Positions 48,974-59,333 of a stretch of DNA of 64,000 nt are shown piece by piece. The notes beneath the pieces are model-generated. The model searched no databases. It was not told the origin of the DNA and worked only from the letters and a program-made list of their open reading frames with translations. The position numbers and the translations under genes were made by a program. The stretch is from positions 124,001-188,000 of the forward strand of contig DASXVO010000035.1 in NCBI GenBank assembly GCA_036504215.1, in the 5' to 3' direction. Source of the stretch: Vicinamibacterales bacterium (GTDB lineage Bacteria > Acidobacteriota > Vicinamibacteria > Vicinamibacterales > Fen-181). Each line of letters starts with the position of its first letter. The stretch's first letter is position 1.

Positions 48974-49693
48974 GTGTCAGTCAATGCGGATCGGCGCCTG
49001 ACCGTCATCAGCGGCGCCTTCGGGACGGGGAAGACGGAGATCGCGATCAACCTCGCGCTGTCGCTGCGGGAGGAAGGCCATCCCATCGTCACGCTGGTGG
49101 ACCTCGACATCGTCAACCTGTATTTCCGGTCCCGCCAGAAGGCGTACGACCTCGAGCAACGGGGAATCCGGATGATCTCGAGCGTCGCGGGCATGGAGAA
49201 TGCCGACCTGCCTGCCCTCTCGCCAGAGATCAACGCCTGTTTCGACCGCAAGGACGGGCCGGTGGTGTTCGACCTGGGCGGCAGCGACCTCGGCGGTCTC
49301 GTCGCCGCATACCTGCACCGCGGGTTCGCGAGCGAACCGACCAACCACTGGCTCGTGGTCAACCCGTACCGCCCCTTCAACCAGACGGCCGAGGCGACAC
49401 TTCAGATGGCGGCCATGATCGAGGAGAAGTCGCGTCTCCCCATCACCGGCATGATCGCCAATCCTCACCTCATCAACGAGACGACGTCCGAGATCATCCG
49501 CCGCGGGTTCGAGCAGATCCGCGGCATCACGCAATATCCGCTGGTATGTCTGGCCGTGATGGAGGAGTACTACGCGCCCGGCGAATTCGACGACCTGGGC
49601 GTGCCGGTTCAGGTCATCCGTAAGCAGATGAAACAGCCGTGGGAGGCTGGAGGTATCATGATGTCCGGAAAAAGGGGGAAGCGATGCCCATGA
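48974..49693 (+). CDS. P-loop ATPase of the MinD/CobQ type
   Basis: 239 residues from the GTG at 48974 (AGGAG 7 bases upstream). Walker A GAFGTGKTEIAINLA near residue 15, a DLDIVNLYFRSR switch-like block, VVFDLGGSDLGG (Walker B-like) and LVVNPYRPFNQT. Deviant Walker proteins of this kind act as metal/cofactor inserters or scaffolds. Encoded between the phosphotransacylase and ferredoxin of a 2-oxoacid oxidoreductase operon; its end overlaps the ferredoxin start by 10 bases. A role in assembling the Fe-S enzyme is plausible but unproven. Confidence 0.85.
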   Translation: MSVNADRRLTVISGAFGTGKTEIAINLALSLREEGHPIVTLVDLDIVNLYFRSRQKAYDLEQRGIRMISSVAGMENADLPALSPEINACFDRKDGPVVFDLGGSDLGGLVAAYLHRGFASEPTNHWLVVNPYRPFNQTAEATLQMAAMIEEKSRLPITGMIANPHLINETTSEIIRRGFEQIRGITQYPLVCLAVMEEYYAPGEFDDLGVPVQVIRKQMKQPWEAGGIMMSGKRGKRCP

Positions 49694-49884
49694 TCGCGAT
49701 CAACGAGGACAGGTGCAAGGGATGCGCGCTCTGCGTCCGTGTCTGTCCCACGCATGTCATCGAGATGGGGAAGCACCTGAACGTCAAGGGTTTCTACCCG
49801 GCAACGTATACCGGTGGGAAGTGCACGGCGTGCAAGGCGTGCGCACTGATCTGTCCGGATATCTGCATCGAGGTTTTCAAGTAG
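49684..49884 (+). CDS. 2[4Fe-4S] ferredoxin subunit of 2-oxoacid oxidoreductase
   Basis: 66 residues. Two cluster motifs: CKGCALCVRVCP and CTACKACALICP. AGGGGGAAG lies before the ATG at 49684; in-frame upstream ATG at 49639 is less likely. This is the delta-type electron-transfer subunit of VOR/KOR enzymes, passing electrons from the TPP site to free ferredoxin. It precedes vorB by 37 bases. Confidence 0.93.
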   Translation: MPMIAINEDRCKGCALCVRVCPTHVIEMGKHLNVKGFYPATYTGGKCTACKACALICPDICIEVFK

Positions 49885-49921
49885 GGCGAGGCTTCAGCCT
49901 TGCCGCAGGAGTCGCACTTAT

Positions 49922-50968
49922 ATGAAAGTGCTCATGAAAGGGAACGAGGCGCTCTCCGAGGCCGCCATCCGCGCGGGCGCCACCCTGTACTTCGGGTATC
50001 CGATCACGCCGCAGAACGAGATCGGCGAGTACATGTCGCGGCGCCTTCCGATGGTGCCCGGCGGTGCGTACATCCAGGCCGAGACGGAAGTGGCGTCGAT
50101 CAACATGGTCTACGGGGCGGTGTGCACGGGGCGGCGCGCGCTCACCAGTTCGTCCTCTCCGGGCATCAGCCTGATGATGGAAGGGATCTCGTACCTGGCC
50201 GGGGCGGAGCTGCCGGCGGTCATCGTCAGCATCATGCGCGGCGGGCCGGGGCTCGGCAACATCAACCCGGAGCAGGCCGACTACTTCCAGGCGACCAAGG
50301 GCGGTGGACACGGCAGCTACCGGATGATCGCCCTCGCGCCGGCATCGGTGCAGGAGATGACCGATCTGACCGTGCTCGCCTTCGACCTGGCCGACAAGTA
50401 CCGCAATCCCGTGATGGTCCTGGCCGACGGCAACCTCGGCCAGATGATGGAGCCGGTCGAGCTCCAGGACTCCTACCCGAGCACGCACGACCATTCCGGG
50501 TGGGCGCTGACCGGCCCGAAGGGGCGCAAAGGCCACACGGTCACGTCCATCTATCTCGATGCCGACGAGATGGAGGAGTACGTCCACAAGCTCTATCGGA
50601 AGTACGACGAGATCGAACGCCAGGAGACGCGCTTCGAGGAATTCCAGACCGAGGATGCCGAGGTTGTCATCGTCGCCTACGGCATCGTGTCACGTGTCGT
50701 CCGGAGTGCCGTGGAGTCATTGCGTCAGGACGGGATCAAGGCGGGCATGGTCCGCCCGATTACGCTCTGGCCGTACCCGAAAGCCCCGCTGCAGCGGCTG
50801 GCACGCCAGGCGAAGTTCTTCCTCGCCTGCGAGATGTCGATGGGGCAGATGGTCGAGGACGTGATGCTCTCGGTGAACGGCGTGCGCCCGGTGTACTTCT
50901 ACGGCCGGTCGGGAGGCAACGTGCCGACGCCCGCAGAAGTGGTGGCGGCGGTCAAGCAGCGGATGTGA
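49922..50968 (+). CDS. vorB: 2-oxoacid (VOR-type) ferredoxin oxidoreductase alpha subunit
   Basis: 348 residues. Starts KVLMKGNEALSEAAIRAGAT; FGYPITPQNEIGEYMS is the substrate/CoA-facing motif, then QAETEVASINMVYGAVCTGR, TSSSSPGISLMMEGISYLAG and GPGLGNINPEQADYFQATKG. These match VorB of branched-chain 2-oxoacid (2-oxoisovalerate) oxidoreductases. The product would be acyl-CoA, CO2 and reduced ferredoxin. The TPP subunit gene follows 7 bases later. Confidence 0.93.
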   Translation: MKVLMKGNEALSEAAIRAGATLYFGYPITPQNEIGEYMSRRLPMVPGGAYIQAETEVASINMVYGAVCTGRRALTSSSSPGISLMMEGISYLAGAELPAVIVSIMRGGPGLGNINPEQADYFQATKGGGHGSYRMIALAPASVQEMTDLTVLAFDLADKYRNPVMVLADGNLGQMMEPVELQDSYPSTHDHSGWALTGPKGRKGHTVTSIYLDADEMEEYVHKLYRKYDEIERQETRFEEFQTEDAEVVIVAYGIVSRVVRSAVESLRQDGIKAGMVRPITLWPYPKAPLQRLARQAKFFLACEMSMGQMVEDVMLSVNGVRPVYFYGRSGGNVPTPAEVVAAVKQRM

Positions 50969-50975
50969 GGGAGCC

Positions 50976-51731
50976 ATGCAGAAGGTATTCGAGCGGCCCA
51001 AGTCGCTCAACGATAGACCGTTTCACTACTGTCCCGGCTGCGGCCACGGCATCGTCCACCGGATGATTGCGGAAGCGCTCGACGAGCTCGGGTTGCAGGA
51101 ACGGACCGTGCTCATTTCGCCCGTCGGATGCTCGGTGTTCGCCTACTGGTACTTCGAAACCGACAACGTGCAGGCGGCACACGGGCGCGCGCCGGCCGTC
51201 GGCACCGGGCTGAAGCGTGCAAACCCCGATTCGATCGTCATCTCGTACCAGGGTGACGGCGATCTGGCGTCATCCGGCACTGCCGAGATCATCCACGCGG
51301 CGGCGCGTGGCGAGAACTTCACGGTCATCTTCATCAACAACGCGATCTACGGCATGACGGGCGGCCAAATGGCGCCGACGACGCTCGTGGGCCAGGCGAC
51401 TTCGACATCGCCGTACGGTCGCGATCCCAAGTTCGCCGGCCATCCCATCCACGTCAGCGAGATGCTCGCCTCGCTGAAGGCGCCGCGGTACATCGAACGA
51501 ACCTCGCTCAACAACGTCGCCAACCTGACCCGCACGAAGCGCGCGATCAAGAAGGCGCTCGACCTGCAGAACAAGGGGGAGGGCTTCACCTTCGTCGAGG
51601 TTCTCGCGCCGTGCCCCACCAACTGGGGCGTCGATCCGGGCGAGGCGATCGACTGGATGGAGTCCACGATGATGCCCGAGTACCCGCTGGGCGTGTTCCG
51701 CGACGTGAAGGGGGCGGAGGTGAAGTCATGA
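50976..51731 (+). CDS. 2-oxoacid:ferredoxin oxidoreductase TPP-binding beta subunit
   Basis: 251 residues. Starts MQKVFERPKSLNDRPFHYCP; CPGCGHGIVHR, VGCSVFAYWYF and the TPP motif YQGDGDLASSGTAEIIHAAA through NNAIYGMTGGQMAPTTLVGQ (GDG-x26-NN type) are visible. It binds thiamine diphosphate and magnesium. Stop overlaps the gamma-subunit start (ATGA), so expression is coupled. Confidence 0.94.
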   Translation: MQKVFERPKSLNDRPFHYCPGCGHGIVHRMIAEALDELGLQERTVLISPVGCSVFAYWYFETDNVQAAHGRAPAVGTGLKRANPDSIVISYQGDGDLASSGTAEIIHAAARGENFTVIFINNAIYGMTGGQMAPTTLVGQATSTSPYGRDPKFAGHPIHVSEMLASLKAPRYIERTSLNNVANLTRTKRAIKKALDLQNKGEGFTFVEVLAPCPTNWGVDPGEAIDWMESTMMPEYPLGVFRDVKGAEVKS

Positions 51732-52273
51732 CCTACGAGATCGTCCTCGCAGGCTTTGGCGGACAGGGCATCCTGTTCCTCGGGAAGATGATCGCGCTGG
51801 CCGGGATGATGGACGGCAAGGAAGTGTCGTGGATCCCGTCCTACGGGCCGGAGATGCGCGGCGGCACGGCGAACTGCTCGGTGGTTGTGTCCGACCGGCA
51901 AATCGGGACCCCGGTCGTGAGCCACCCGAACGTCCTGGTGGCCATGAACCGGCCGTCGCTCGAGAAGTTCGAGCCGAAGATCCAGCCGGGCGGTTTCCTG
52001 CTGATCAACAAGACGTTGATCGAGATCCCGCACACGCGGCTGGACATCAAGGTCAGCTACCTGGAGATCACGGGGCTCGCGGGGGAACTCGGGAATCCCC
52101 GGCTGGCGAACATCGTGGCGCTTGGCGGGCTGATCGCGCGCGTGCCCATAGTCGGCAAGGACGCGGTCCTCAAAGCGCTGAAATACGAGCTCTCCGGGAA
52201 GAAAGCGGCGTTACTGGATCTGAACACGCGGGCGCTCGATATGGGCATGCAGGCGGCCCTGGAGCCGGCTTAG
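51728..52273 (+). CDS. 2-oxoacid:ferredoxin oxidoreductase gamma subunit
   Basis: 181 residues: YEIVLAGFGGQGILFLGKMI (start), SWIPSYGPEMRGGTANCSVV, and FLLINKTLIEIP are the hallmark gamma-domain motifs. The ATG at 51728 overlaps the previous stop. Completes a four-subunit (ferredoxin, alpha, beta, gamma) VOR-type enzyme. Last gene of the operon that starts with the phosphotransacylase. Confidence 0.93.
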   Translation: MTYEIVLAGFGGQGILFLGKMIALAGMMDGKEVSWIPSYGPEMRGGTANCSVVVSDRQIGTPVVSHPNVLVAMNRPSLEKFEPKIQPGGFLLINKTLIEIPHTRLDIKVSYLEITGLAGELGNPRLANIVALGGLIARVPIVGKDAVLKALKYELSGKKAALLDLNTRALDMGMQAALEPA

Positions 52274-52329
52274 GTGTCCGGGAGGAAGCCCTCTGTTTCC
52301 AATCTGATACACAGAATGCAGCCAGGGCC

Positions 52330-52358
52330 TTGACATCCGGATCCAGCTGACCGATAGT
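52330..52358 (+). promoter_or_regulatory. Candidate sigma70-type promoter of the 52459 gene
   Basis: TTGACA (52330-52335), a 17-base spacer and GATAGT (52353-52358). Transcription would start near 52365, leaving a leader of about 94 bases before the ATG. Confidence 0.45.
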
Positions 52359-52458
52359 AAGGGACGCCCGGGCTGTGCGTGTATCGCGTCGGATGGCGTC
52401 GGCCACGCGGTCGCGGCACAATCTTCGCGGTACGGTCATCTCCATAGGGGGAAACTCG

Positions 52459-52962
52459 ATGAAACGTGTTCTTGCGCTTGCACTTGTCGTTGCTCTTGTG
52501 AGTCTCGGAGTGCCGACGGCGTCGTTCGCCGCTGCGCCGCGTCAGGCCAATGGCTCGATCGCGGGCATCGCGAAGGATGCAGGCGGGACGCCGCTTGGCA
52601 ACTACACCGTGCGCCTGCGCAACACGGGCACTGGCGCAATCAGCGGAACGACGCAGACGAGCGCGGCCGGCGAGTTCAGCTTTGCCAGCCTGCCGACGGG
52701 CAACTATGTCGTTGAGATCACCGATTCGACGGGGAAGATCATCGCGACGAGTTCGGCGCTGAATCTCGGCGCTGGTGCGACCCTGACGGGCGTGGCGGTT
52801 GCGGCCAGTGCGGCGGGTGCGGCGGCCGCAGCGGCGGCCGTTGGTGGCGGCGCCGGGGCGTTCTTCACCTCGACGGCCGGCATCCTCATCCTCGTGGCGG
52901 CCGGCGCCGGCACGGTGGCTGCAATCGTGGCGACCCGCGGAGACAGCAGCCCGAAGAAGTAG
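52459..52962 (+). CDS. Secreted CnaB-like protein with Ala/Gly-rich membrane anchor
   Basis: 167 residues. Signal peptide (1-25, ends near SFAAAP). Residues 30-100 form a beta-sandwich of carboxypeptidase-regulatory/CnaB type (GSIAGIAKDAGGTPLGNYTV, GEFSFASLPTGNYVVEI). Residues 105-160 are an Ala/Gly-rich hydrophobic region ending RGDSSPKK, perhaps an anchor. GGGGGAAA lies before the ATG. Function unknown; such modules bind or decorate the cell surface. A strong terminator follows. Confidence 0.82.
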   Translation: MKRVLALALVVALVSLGVPTASFAAAPRQANGSIAGIAKDAGGTPLGNYTVRLRNTGTGAISGTTQTSAAGEFSFASLPTGNYVVEITDSTGKIIATSSALNLGAGATLTGVAVAASAAGAAAAAAAVGGGAGAFFTSTAGILILVAAGAGTVAAIVATRGDSSPKK

Positions 52963-53002
52963 ACTCGGACTGACGGCCTGCGGCAGTTCAGGCTCTGACA
53001 CC

Positions 53003-53043
53003 AAAGGGAGGGCATCTGCTCGATGCCCTCCCTTTCTGTTTCT
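53003..53043 (+). terminator. Rho-independent terminator
   Basis: Perfect 14-bp stem (53003-53016 with 53022-53035), 5-base loop, and a T-rich tail (CTGTTTCT). It ends the 52459 gene and may serve the convergent ahcY transcript too. Confidence 0.88.
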
Positions 53044-53086
53044 ACGGGGGAATGCCCGGCCGGCAGACCGGGTGCAACCGCATCCG

Positions 53087-54502
53087 CTAGTACCTGTAGT
53101 GATCGGTCTTATACGGCCCTTCAACCGGCACGTTGATGTACGCGGCCTGTTGCGGCGTGAGCTCGGTCAGTTTCGCGCCGAGATGGTCGAGGTGGAGTCG
53201 CGCCACCTCCTCATCCAGCTTCTTGTCCAGCGTGTAGACATTGATCTCGTGTTTCGCCTTCCAGAGCCGAATCTGCGCCAGCGTCTGGTTCGTGAAGCTG
53301 CTGGACATCACGAAGCTCGGATGACCGGTCGCGCAGCCGAGATTCACGAGACGACCTTCGGCGAGCAGGATGATCGAGTGGCCGTCGGGAAACGTGAAGA
53401 TGTCCACCTGCGGTTTGACTGTCGTCCGCTTGATGCCCGGGTACTCCATCAGCTTCTCGACTTCGATCTCGTTGTCGAAATGGCCGATGTTGCAGACGAC
53501 CGCGTTGTTCTTCATCTTCGCCATGTGCGCGATCGTGATGACATTGCAGCAGCCGGTGGTCGTGACGAACAGGTCGGCGATGGACAGCGCATCCTCGACG
53601 GTCGTCACCGAGTAGCCGGCCATGCAGGCCTGTAGCGCGCAGATGGGGTCGATTTCGGTGACGTGGACGCGCATCTTCGACGAGGCCAGCGACTGCGCCG
53701 AGCCCTTGCCCACGTCGCCAAAGCCGCACACGACGGCGACCTTGCCGGCGAGCATCAGGTCGGTCGCGCGGCGGATGCCGTCGACGAGCGATTCGCGGCA
53801 GCCGTAGACGTTGTCGAACTTCGACTTGGTCACCGAGTCGTTCACGTTGATCGCGGGGAACAGCAGCTTGCCCTGCTCGTGGAGTTGATAGAGCCGGTGC
53901 ACGCCGGTCGTGGTCTCCTCCGACACCCCGCGCAGGTCCCTCACGACGGCGTGAAAGAAGCGCTGGCGTGAGGCGATGGTTCTCTTCAGCAGCGCGTTGA
54001 CGATCTGGAGCTCTTTGTTGTCGGTCGGCTCGTCGAGAATCGACGGGTCATCTTCCGCCGCGTAGCCGCGATGGATGAGCAGGGTGGCGTCCCCGCCGTC
54101 ATCCACGATCAGTTGCGGGCCCTGCCCGTCAGGCCACGTCAACGCCTTCAGCGTGTACTCCCAGTACTCCTCGAGGCTCTCGCCCTTGAAGGCAAACACC
54201 GGAACACCGGCGGCGGCGACGGCCGCGGCGGCATGATCCTGCGTGGAGAAGATGTTGCACGATGCCCACCGCACGTCCGCACCCAGTTCCTGCAGGGTTT
54301 CGATGAGGACCGCGGTCTGGATCGTCATGTGGAGCGAGCCCATGACGCGCGCGCCCTCGAGGGGCTTCTCCGGGCCGTACTTGCGGCGCGTGGACATCAG
54401 GCCCGGCATCTCATGCTCGGCCAGGGCCATTTCCTTCCGACCGAATTCGGCAAGGCTCGGATCCTTCACGACGAAATCACGTACGGCAGTCGCAGCCTTC
54501 AC
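53087..54502 (-). CDS. ahcY: Adenosylhomocysteinase
   Basis: 471 residues, full length. Splits S-adenosylhomocysteine to adenosine and homocysteine in the methyl cycle, using NAD. Landmarks: [56 protein letters not shown] (catalytic Lys/Asp region), [15 protein letters not shown] (NAD loop), [15 protein letters not shown] and the C-terminal KTDHYRY. It starts with GTG at 54502; GGAGAAGGAG lies 7 bases upstream. No SAH riboswitch is visible before it. Confidence 0.97.
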   Translation of the reverse strand: MKAATAVRDFVVKDPSLAEFGRKEMALAEHEMPGLMSTRRKYGPEKPLEGARVMGSLHMTIQTAVLIETLQELGADVRWASCNIFSTQDHAAAAVAAAGVPVFAFKGESLEEYWEYTLKALTWPDGQGPQLIVDDGGDATLLIHRGYAAEDDPSILDEPTDNKELQIVNALLKRTIASRQRFFHAVVRDLRGVSEETTTGVHRLYQLHEQGKLLFPAINVNDSVTKSKFDNVYGCRESLVDGIRRATDLMLAGKVAVVCGFGDVGKGSAQSLASSKMRVHVTEIDPICALQACMAGYSVTTVEDALSIADLFVTTTGCCNVITIAHMAKMKNNAVVCNIGHFDNEIEVEKLMEYPGIKRTTVKPQVDIFTFPDGHSIILLAEGRLVNLGCATGHPSFVMSSSFTNQTLAQIRLWKAKHEINVYTLDKKLDEEVARLHLDHLGAKLTELTPQQAAYINVPVEGPYKTDHYRY

Positions 54503-54518
54503 GCTATGCTCCTTCTCC

Positions 54519-54638
54519 GACGGGGCGATGCCCGTCCTGCTTGCGCCTCACGGGCGGGACGCCCGTGCCACTCGCCACGCCTCACCGGCGGGACGCCCGT
54601 GCCACTCGATCGGTGGCGGGGGATGCCCGTGCCACTCG
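54519..54638. repeat. GGCACGGGCGTCCCGCC-type short repeats
   Basis: Near-identical 30-base units at 54545-54574 and 54579-54608 (plus-strand core GGCGGGACGCCCGTGCCACT) are flanked by partial copies at 54519-54540 and 54612-54638. The first has a 7-bp hairpin. The units run across the stop codon (54582) and last codons of the cyclase-fusion gene, encoding its repeated VARAS tail. Confidence 0.8.
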
Positions 54639-55388
54639 GCGACCGGCGGCTGGCCGGTCAATTCTCACCTCGTAGATCGCCAACGGTTCGGCAAGCCCCG
54701 GGATGCCGGCCCGGCCGCGCTCGACAGGGGCCGATCCCGGCGGCAGCTGATCGACGAACGCCTGTGTCACCCCGATGCCGCCCGGGCAGTGCGCCGCGAC
54801 GAATGGCATGGCCAGGAAGGCGGTGTTCACCGTGTGGCCCATGATGTCGGTGCGCGCGTAGTCCGGATGTCCGGCCGACCCGAGGAAGATCTCTCCTGCA
54901 TGCAACACGACCACGAGGTCGGGCAGTTCGAAGAGCCCTTTGGCCTGGCGGGCGGCGTGCAGCGCGCGGTCGGCCTGATCCGGGCCCGCGAAGAACCCGA
55001 GGAACCCGTCGCCCACGCACTTGACCGGCACGCCGTCGAACCGCAGCACGGCCTCGGTGACCGCGTAGTGGATCGTGTTCGACCACGCTGCGAGGTCGGC
55101 AGGCGGCACCCGCGCGGCCCGCTCGGCAAAACCGTTCAGGCTCGTGCACAAGACGACGGCGGGGAACGTGCCCGGCGCCTCCTGGCGGCCCGTCAGGATC
55201 CACTCCACCGAGACGCCGAGCAGACGGGCCAAATCCACCAACACGGCGATGTCCGGCGCGTTCTCGCCACGTTCCCACTTCGACACCGCCTGCGCGGTCA
55301 GCCGAAGCGCACTGGCAATGTCCGCTTGACGGAGTTGCCGCTTCTCACGCTGTTGCTTGATGCGCTGGCCGAGCCTGCCCAGGTCCAT
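54582..55388 (-). CDS. XRE helix-turn-helix fused to a class III cyclase homology domain
   Basis: 268 residues. Residues 8-62 are a Cro/CI-type HTH (LRQADIASALRLTAQAVSKW, ERGENAPDIAVLVDLARLLG). Residues about 75-250 resemble a class III adenylate/guanylate cyclase: VVLCTSLNGF, VPVKCVGDGFLGFFAG and MGHTVNTAF. The first metal Asp expected in F-x-D-x-x-GF is replaced (LCTSLNGF), the second is kept (VGDG), and the transition-state Arg expected after VN is not seen. It is therefore likely a ligand-binding, not catalytic, cyclase fold. The tail is extended by repeats. Upstream of ahcY on the same strand. Confidence 0.82.
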   Translation of the reverse strand: MDLGRLGQRIKQQREKRQLRQADIASALRLTAQAVSKWERGENAPDIAVLVDLARLLGVSVEWILTGRQEAPGTFPAVVLCTSLNGFAERAARVPPADLAAWSNTIHYAVTEAVLRFDGVPVKCVGDGFLGFFAGPDQADRALHAARQAKGLFELPDLVVVLHAGEIFLGSAGHPDYARTDIMGHTVNTAFLAMPFVAAHCPGGIGVTQAFVDQLPPGSAPVERGRAGIPGLAEPLAIYEVRIDRPAAGRRVARASPATDRVARASRR

Positions 55389-55440
55389 CGAGAGCTAAAG
55401 TACCGTGTTTGGCCGGTCCGCACAATGGCGCAGTGGTTGT

Positions 55441-55475
55441 GAGGGGTGGCGGGATGGTTCATCTCGCCACCCCTC
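55441..55475. terminator. 11-bp hairpin between clpA and the cyclase fusion
   Basis: GAGGGGTGGCG (55441-55451) pairs exactly with CGCCACCCCTC (55465-55475) across 13 bases. It lies about 150 bases after the clpA stop, with no T-run. The rest of the 235-base gap 55389-55623 shows nothing else. Confidence 0.45.
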
Positions 55476-55623
55476 TCCCGGGCGCGATCGCTGCCAGTCA
55501 CAGCCTGTCGTCGCCCGCTGCATCGCCTGTACGGATGACGCTGACGACCGTCTCGTCTCGTGCCGGTTCGGTCGCGGGCGCGATCGCGACGGCCTCGTCG
55601 ATTCGGCGATCGGCGAACAGGCC

Positions 55624-58098
<2,475 letters not shown>

Positions 58099-58125
58099 GG
58101 CGCGCCCCTCGCGACCTGGAATGTT

Positions 58126-58440
58126 TCACGCCTCTTCGAGGCTGGCCCGGAGCGGGAATCCTCGCTCGCGAGCCAGACCGTGCACGAGGCCGACCTTGGT
58201 TTCGGCGATCTCGAACGGGTACACGCCGCAGATGCCCTTCCCCTGCTGGTGCACCTGCAGCATCACCCGGTACGCCTGGGCCGGGTGCATCAGGAAGACG
58301 GTCTCCAGCACCTCCACGACGAAGTCCATCGTCGTGTAGTCGTCGTTGTGGAGCACGACCTGGTAAAGGACCGGGCGCTGCACCGCCTGTTCCGGCTGGT
58401 CCAGGACCTCGGTACTCCGCTTGCGCTGTTCGTCGGGCAT
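58126..58440 (-). CDS. clpS: ClpS adaptor (N-end rule)
   Basis: 104 residues from the ATG at 58440. The core motif [20 protein letters not shown] has the NDD-x-TPMEFV equivalent (here TTMDFV). [20 protein letters not shown] and [13 protein letters not shown] form the ClpA-binding face. Delivers N-degron substrates to ClpAP; clpA follows after 27 bases. Upstream in-frame ATG at 58545 adds a segment without family character. Confidence 0.95.
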   Translation of the reverse strand: MPDEQRKRSTEVLDQPEQAVQRPVLYQVVLHNDDYTTMDFVVEVLETVFLMHPAQAYRVMLQVHQQGKGICGVYPFEIAETKVGLVHGLARERGFPLRASLEEA

Positions 58441-58655
58441 CCGCGTCGTGACGCGGGCAGCGGCCCGCGTCCCGTTATCCTCCTGGCGTTGGCATCTGGG
58501 CGAGTAGCCACCAGTATACCAGCCCGATCGGATGCCGAAGAACACGTCCTGAGCCCTGAACGGAGGACGAAGGCCGCGGCTTCCCGGCGGCAGGGGGGCG
58601 ACGCGAGGAGGCGCGACGTGCCGCCGTGCCGGGGAGCGGGGGGCGCGTCGTGTGG

Positions 58656-58677
58656 TAGAATGACCAGATAGTCATTC
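58656..58677. promoter_or_regulatory. TetR-type operator over a -10-like site
   Basis: GAATGAC-CAGATA-GTCATTC (58658-58677) is a perfect 7-bp palindrome with a 6-base centre. TAGAAT (58656-58661) at its left edge could be the -10 of the tetR gene starting at 58725. Such a dyad upstream of a TetR gene is the usual autoregulatory operator, inferred from position. Confidence 0.6.
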
Positions 58678-58724
58678 ATCTGACCGCGCAGACAGACGAA
58701 CGCCCGAGGAGTGGATCCGCGAGC

Positions 58725-59333
58725 ATGCCCCGCACCAAGAAGGACGTCGTCACCGAGTTTCGGACGGCTGCAATCCTGCAAGCTGCCGGCCACGTGTTCG
58801 CCGAACGCGGGTTCGACCAGGCGACGATCGCCGCGATCGCCGAGGCGGCCGGCGTGGGCAAGGGCACCGTCTACCTCTACTATCGTTCGAAGCGCGAAGT
58901 GTATTGGGCGGCGCTCAGTCGGAGCTTCCTGGAACTCCACGCCGAAACGCGTCGGGCGGTGGACGCGGCCCAGGGAGTCGAGGACAAGGTGCGAGCCTTC
59001 ATCGACACGAAAGTGCGCTACTTCGAAGCCCATCGGGATTTCTTTCGGATCTACTTCTCCGAATTCGGTCGGTCCGTGGCCCGTCACGCGCAGTTCCAGC
59101 GGCAGATGGACGACTTGTTCCTCGAGCAGGTGCGCACGCTCGAGGCGGTGTTGCAGCAGGGTGTCCGCCACAAGGTCGTCCGCCCGCTGCGCCTCGATGC
59201 GGCGGCCTTTGGCGTCTTCGACATCACCCGGGGCGTCATCACGCAGCGCCTGCGCGGCTGGAGCCGCGCATCGGTCGATGACGATATCGCGTTTGCGTTC
59301 GACTTCGCGTGGAAAGGACTCGGACAGCGATGA
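58725..59333 (+). CDS. TetR/AcrR family repressor of the efflux operon
   Basis: 202 residues. N-terminal HTH: ILQAAGHVFAERGFDQATIA, then AIAEAAGVGKGTVYLYYRSK. The C-domain is helical (ligand pocket), no known motif. It is followed with ATGA overlap by TolC-type, HlyD-type and EmrB-type genes, so it very likely represses this efflux operon and itself, via the palindrome upstream. Inducer unknown. Confidence 0.93.
   Translation: MPRTKKDVVTEFRTAAILQAAGHVFAERGFDQATIAAIAEAAGVGKGTVYLYYRSKREVYWAALSRSFLELHAETRRAVDAAQGVEDKVRAFIDTKVRYFEAHRDFFRIYFSEFGRSVARHAQFQRQMDDLFLEQVRTLEAVLQQGVRHKVVRPLRLDAAAFGVFDITRGVITQRLRGWSRASVDDDIAFAFDFAWKGLGQR

Noticed and set aside
47398-49380. 660-residue minus-strand frame
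   Set aside because: Overlaps ptb and the P-loop gene, and lacks any ribosome-binding site or motif.
52414-52428. Second sigma54-like site CGGCACAATCTTCGC
   Set aside because: Spacing fits but three consensus positions differ, and a better sigma70-type site is upstream.
54545-54608. CRISPR-like repeat pair
   Set aside because: Only two full units with a 4-base gap, hairpin character and no cas genes.
54503-54660. SAH riboswitch before ahcY
   Set aside because: The leader consists of short repeats; no SAH-riboswitch core is recognisable.
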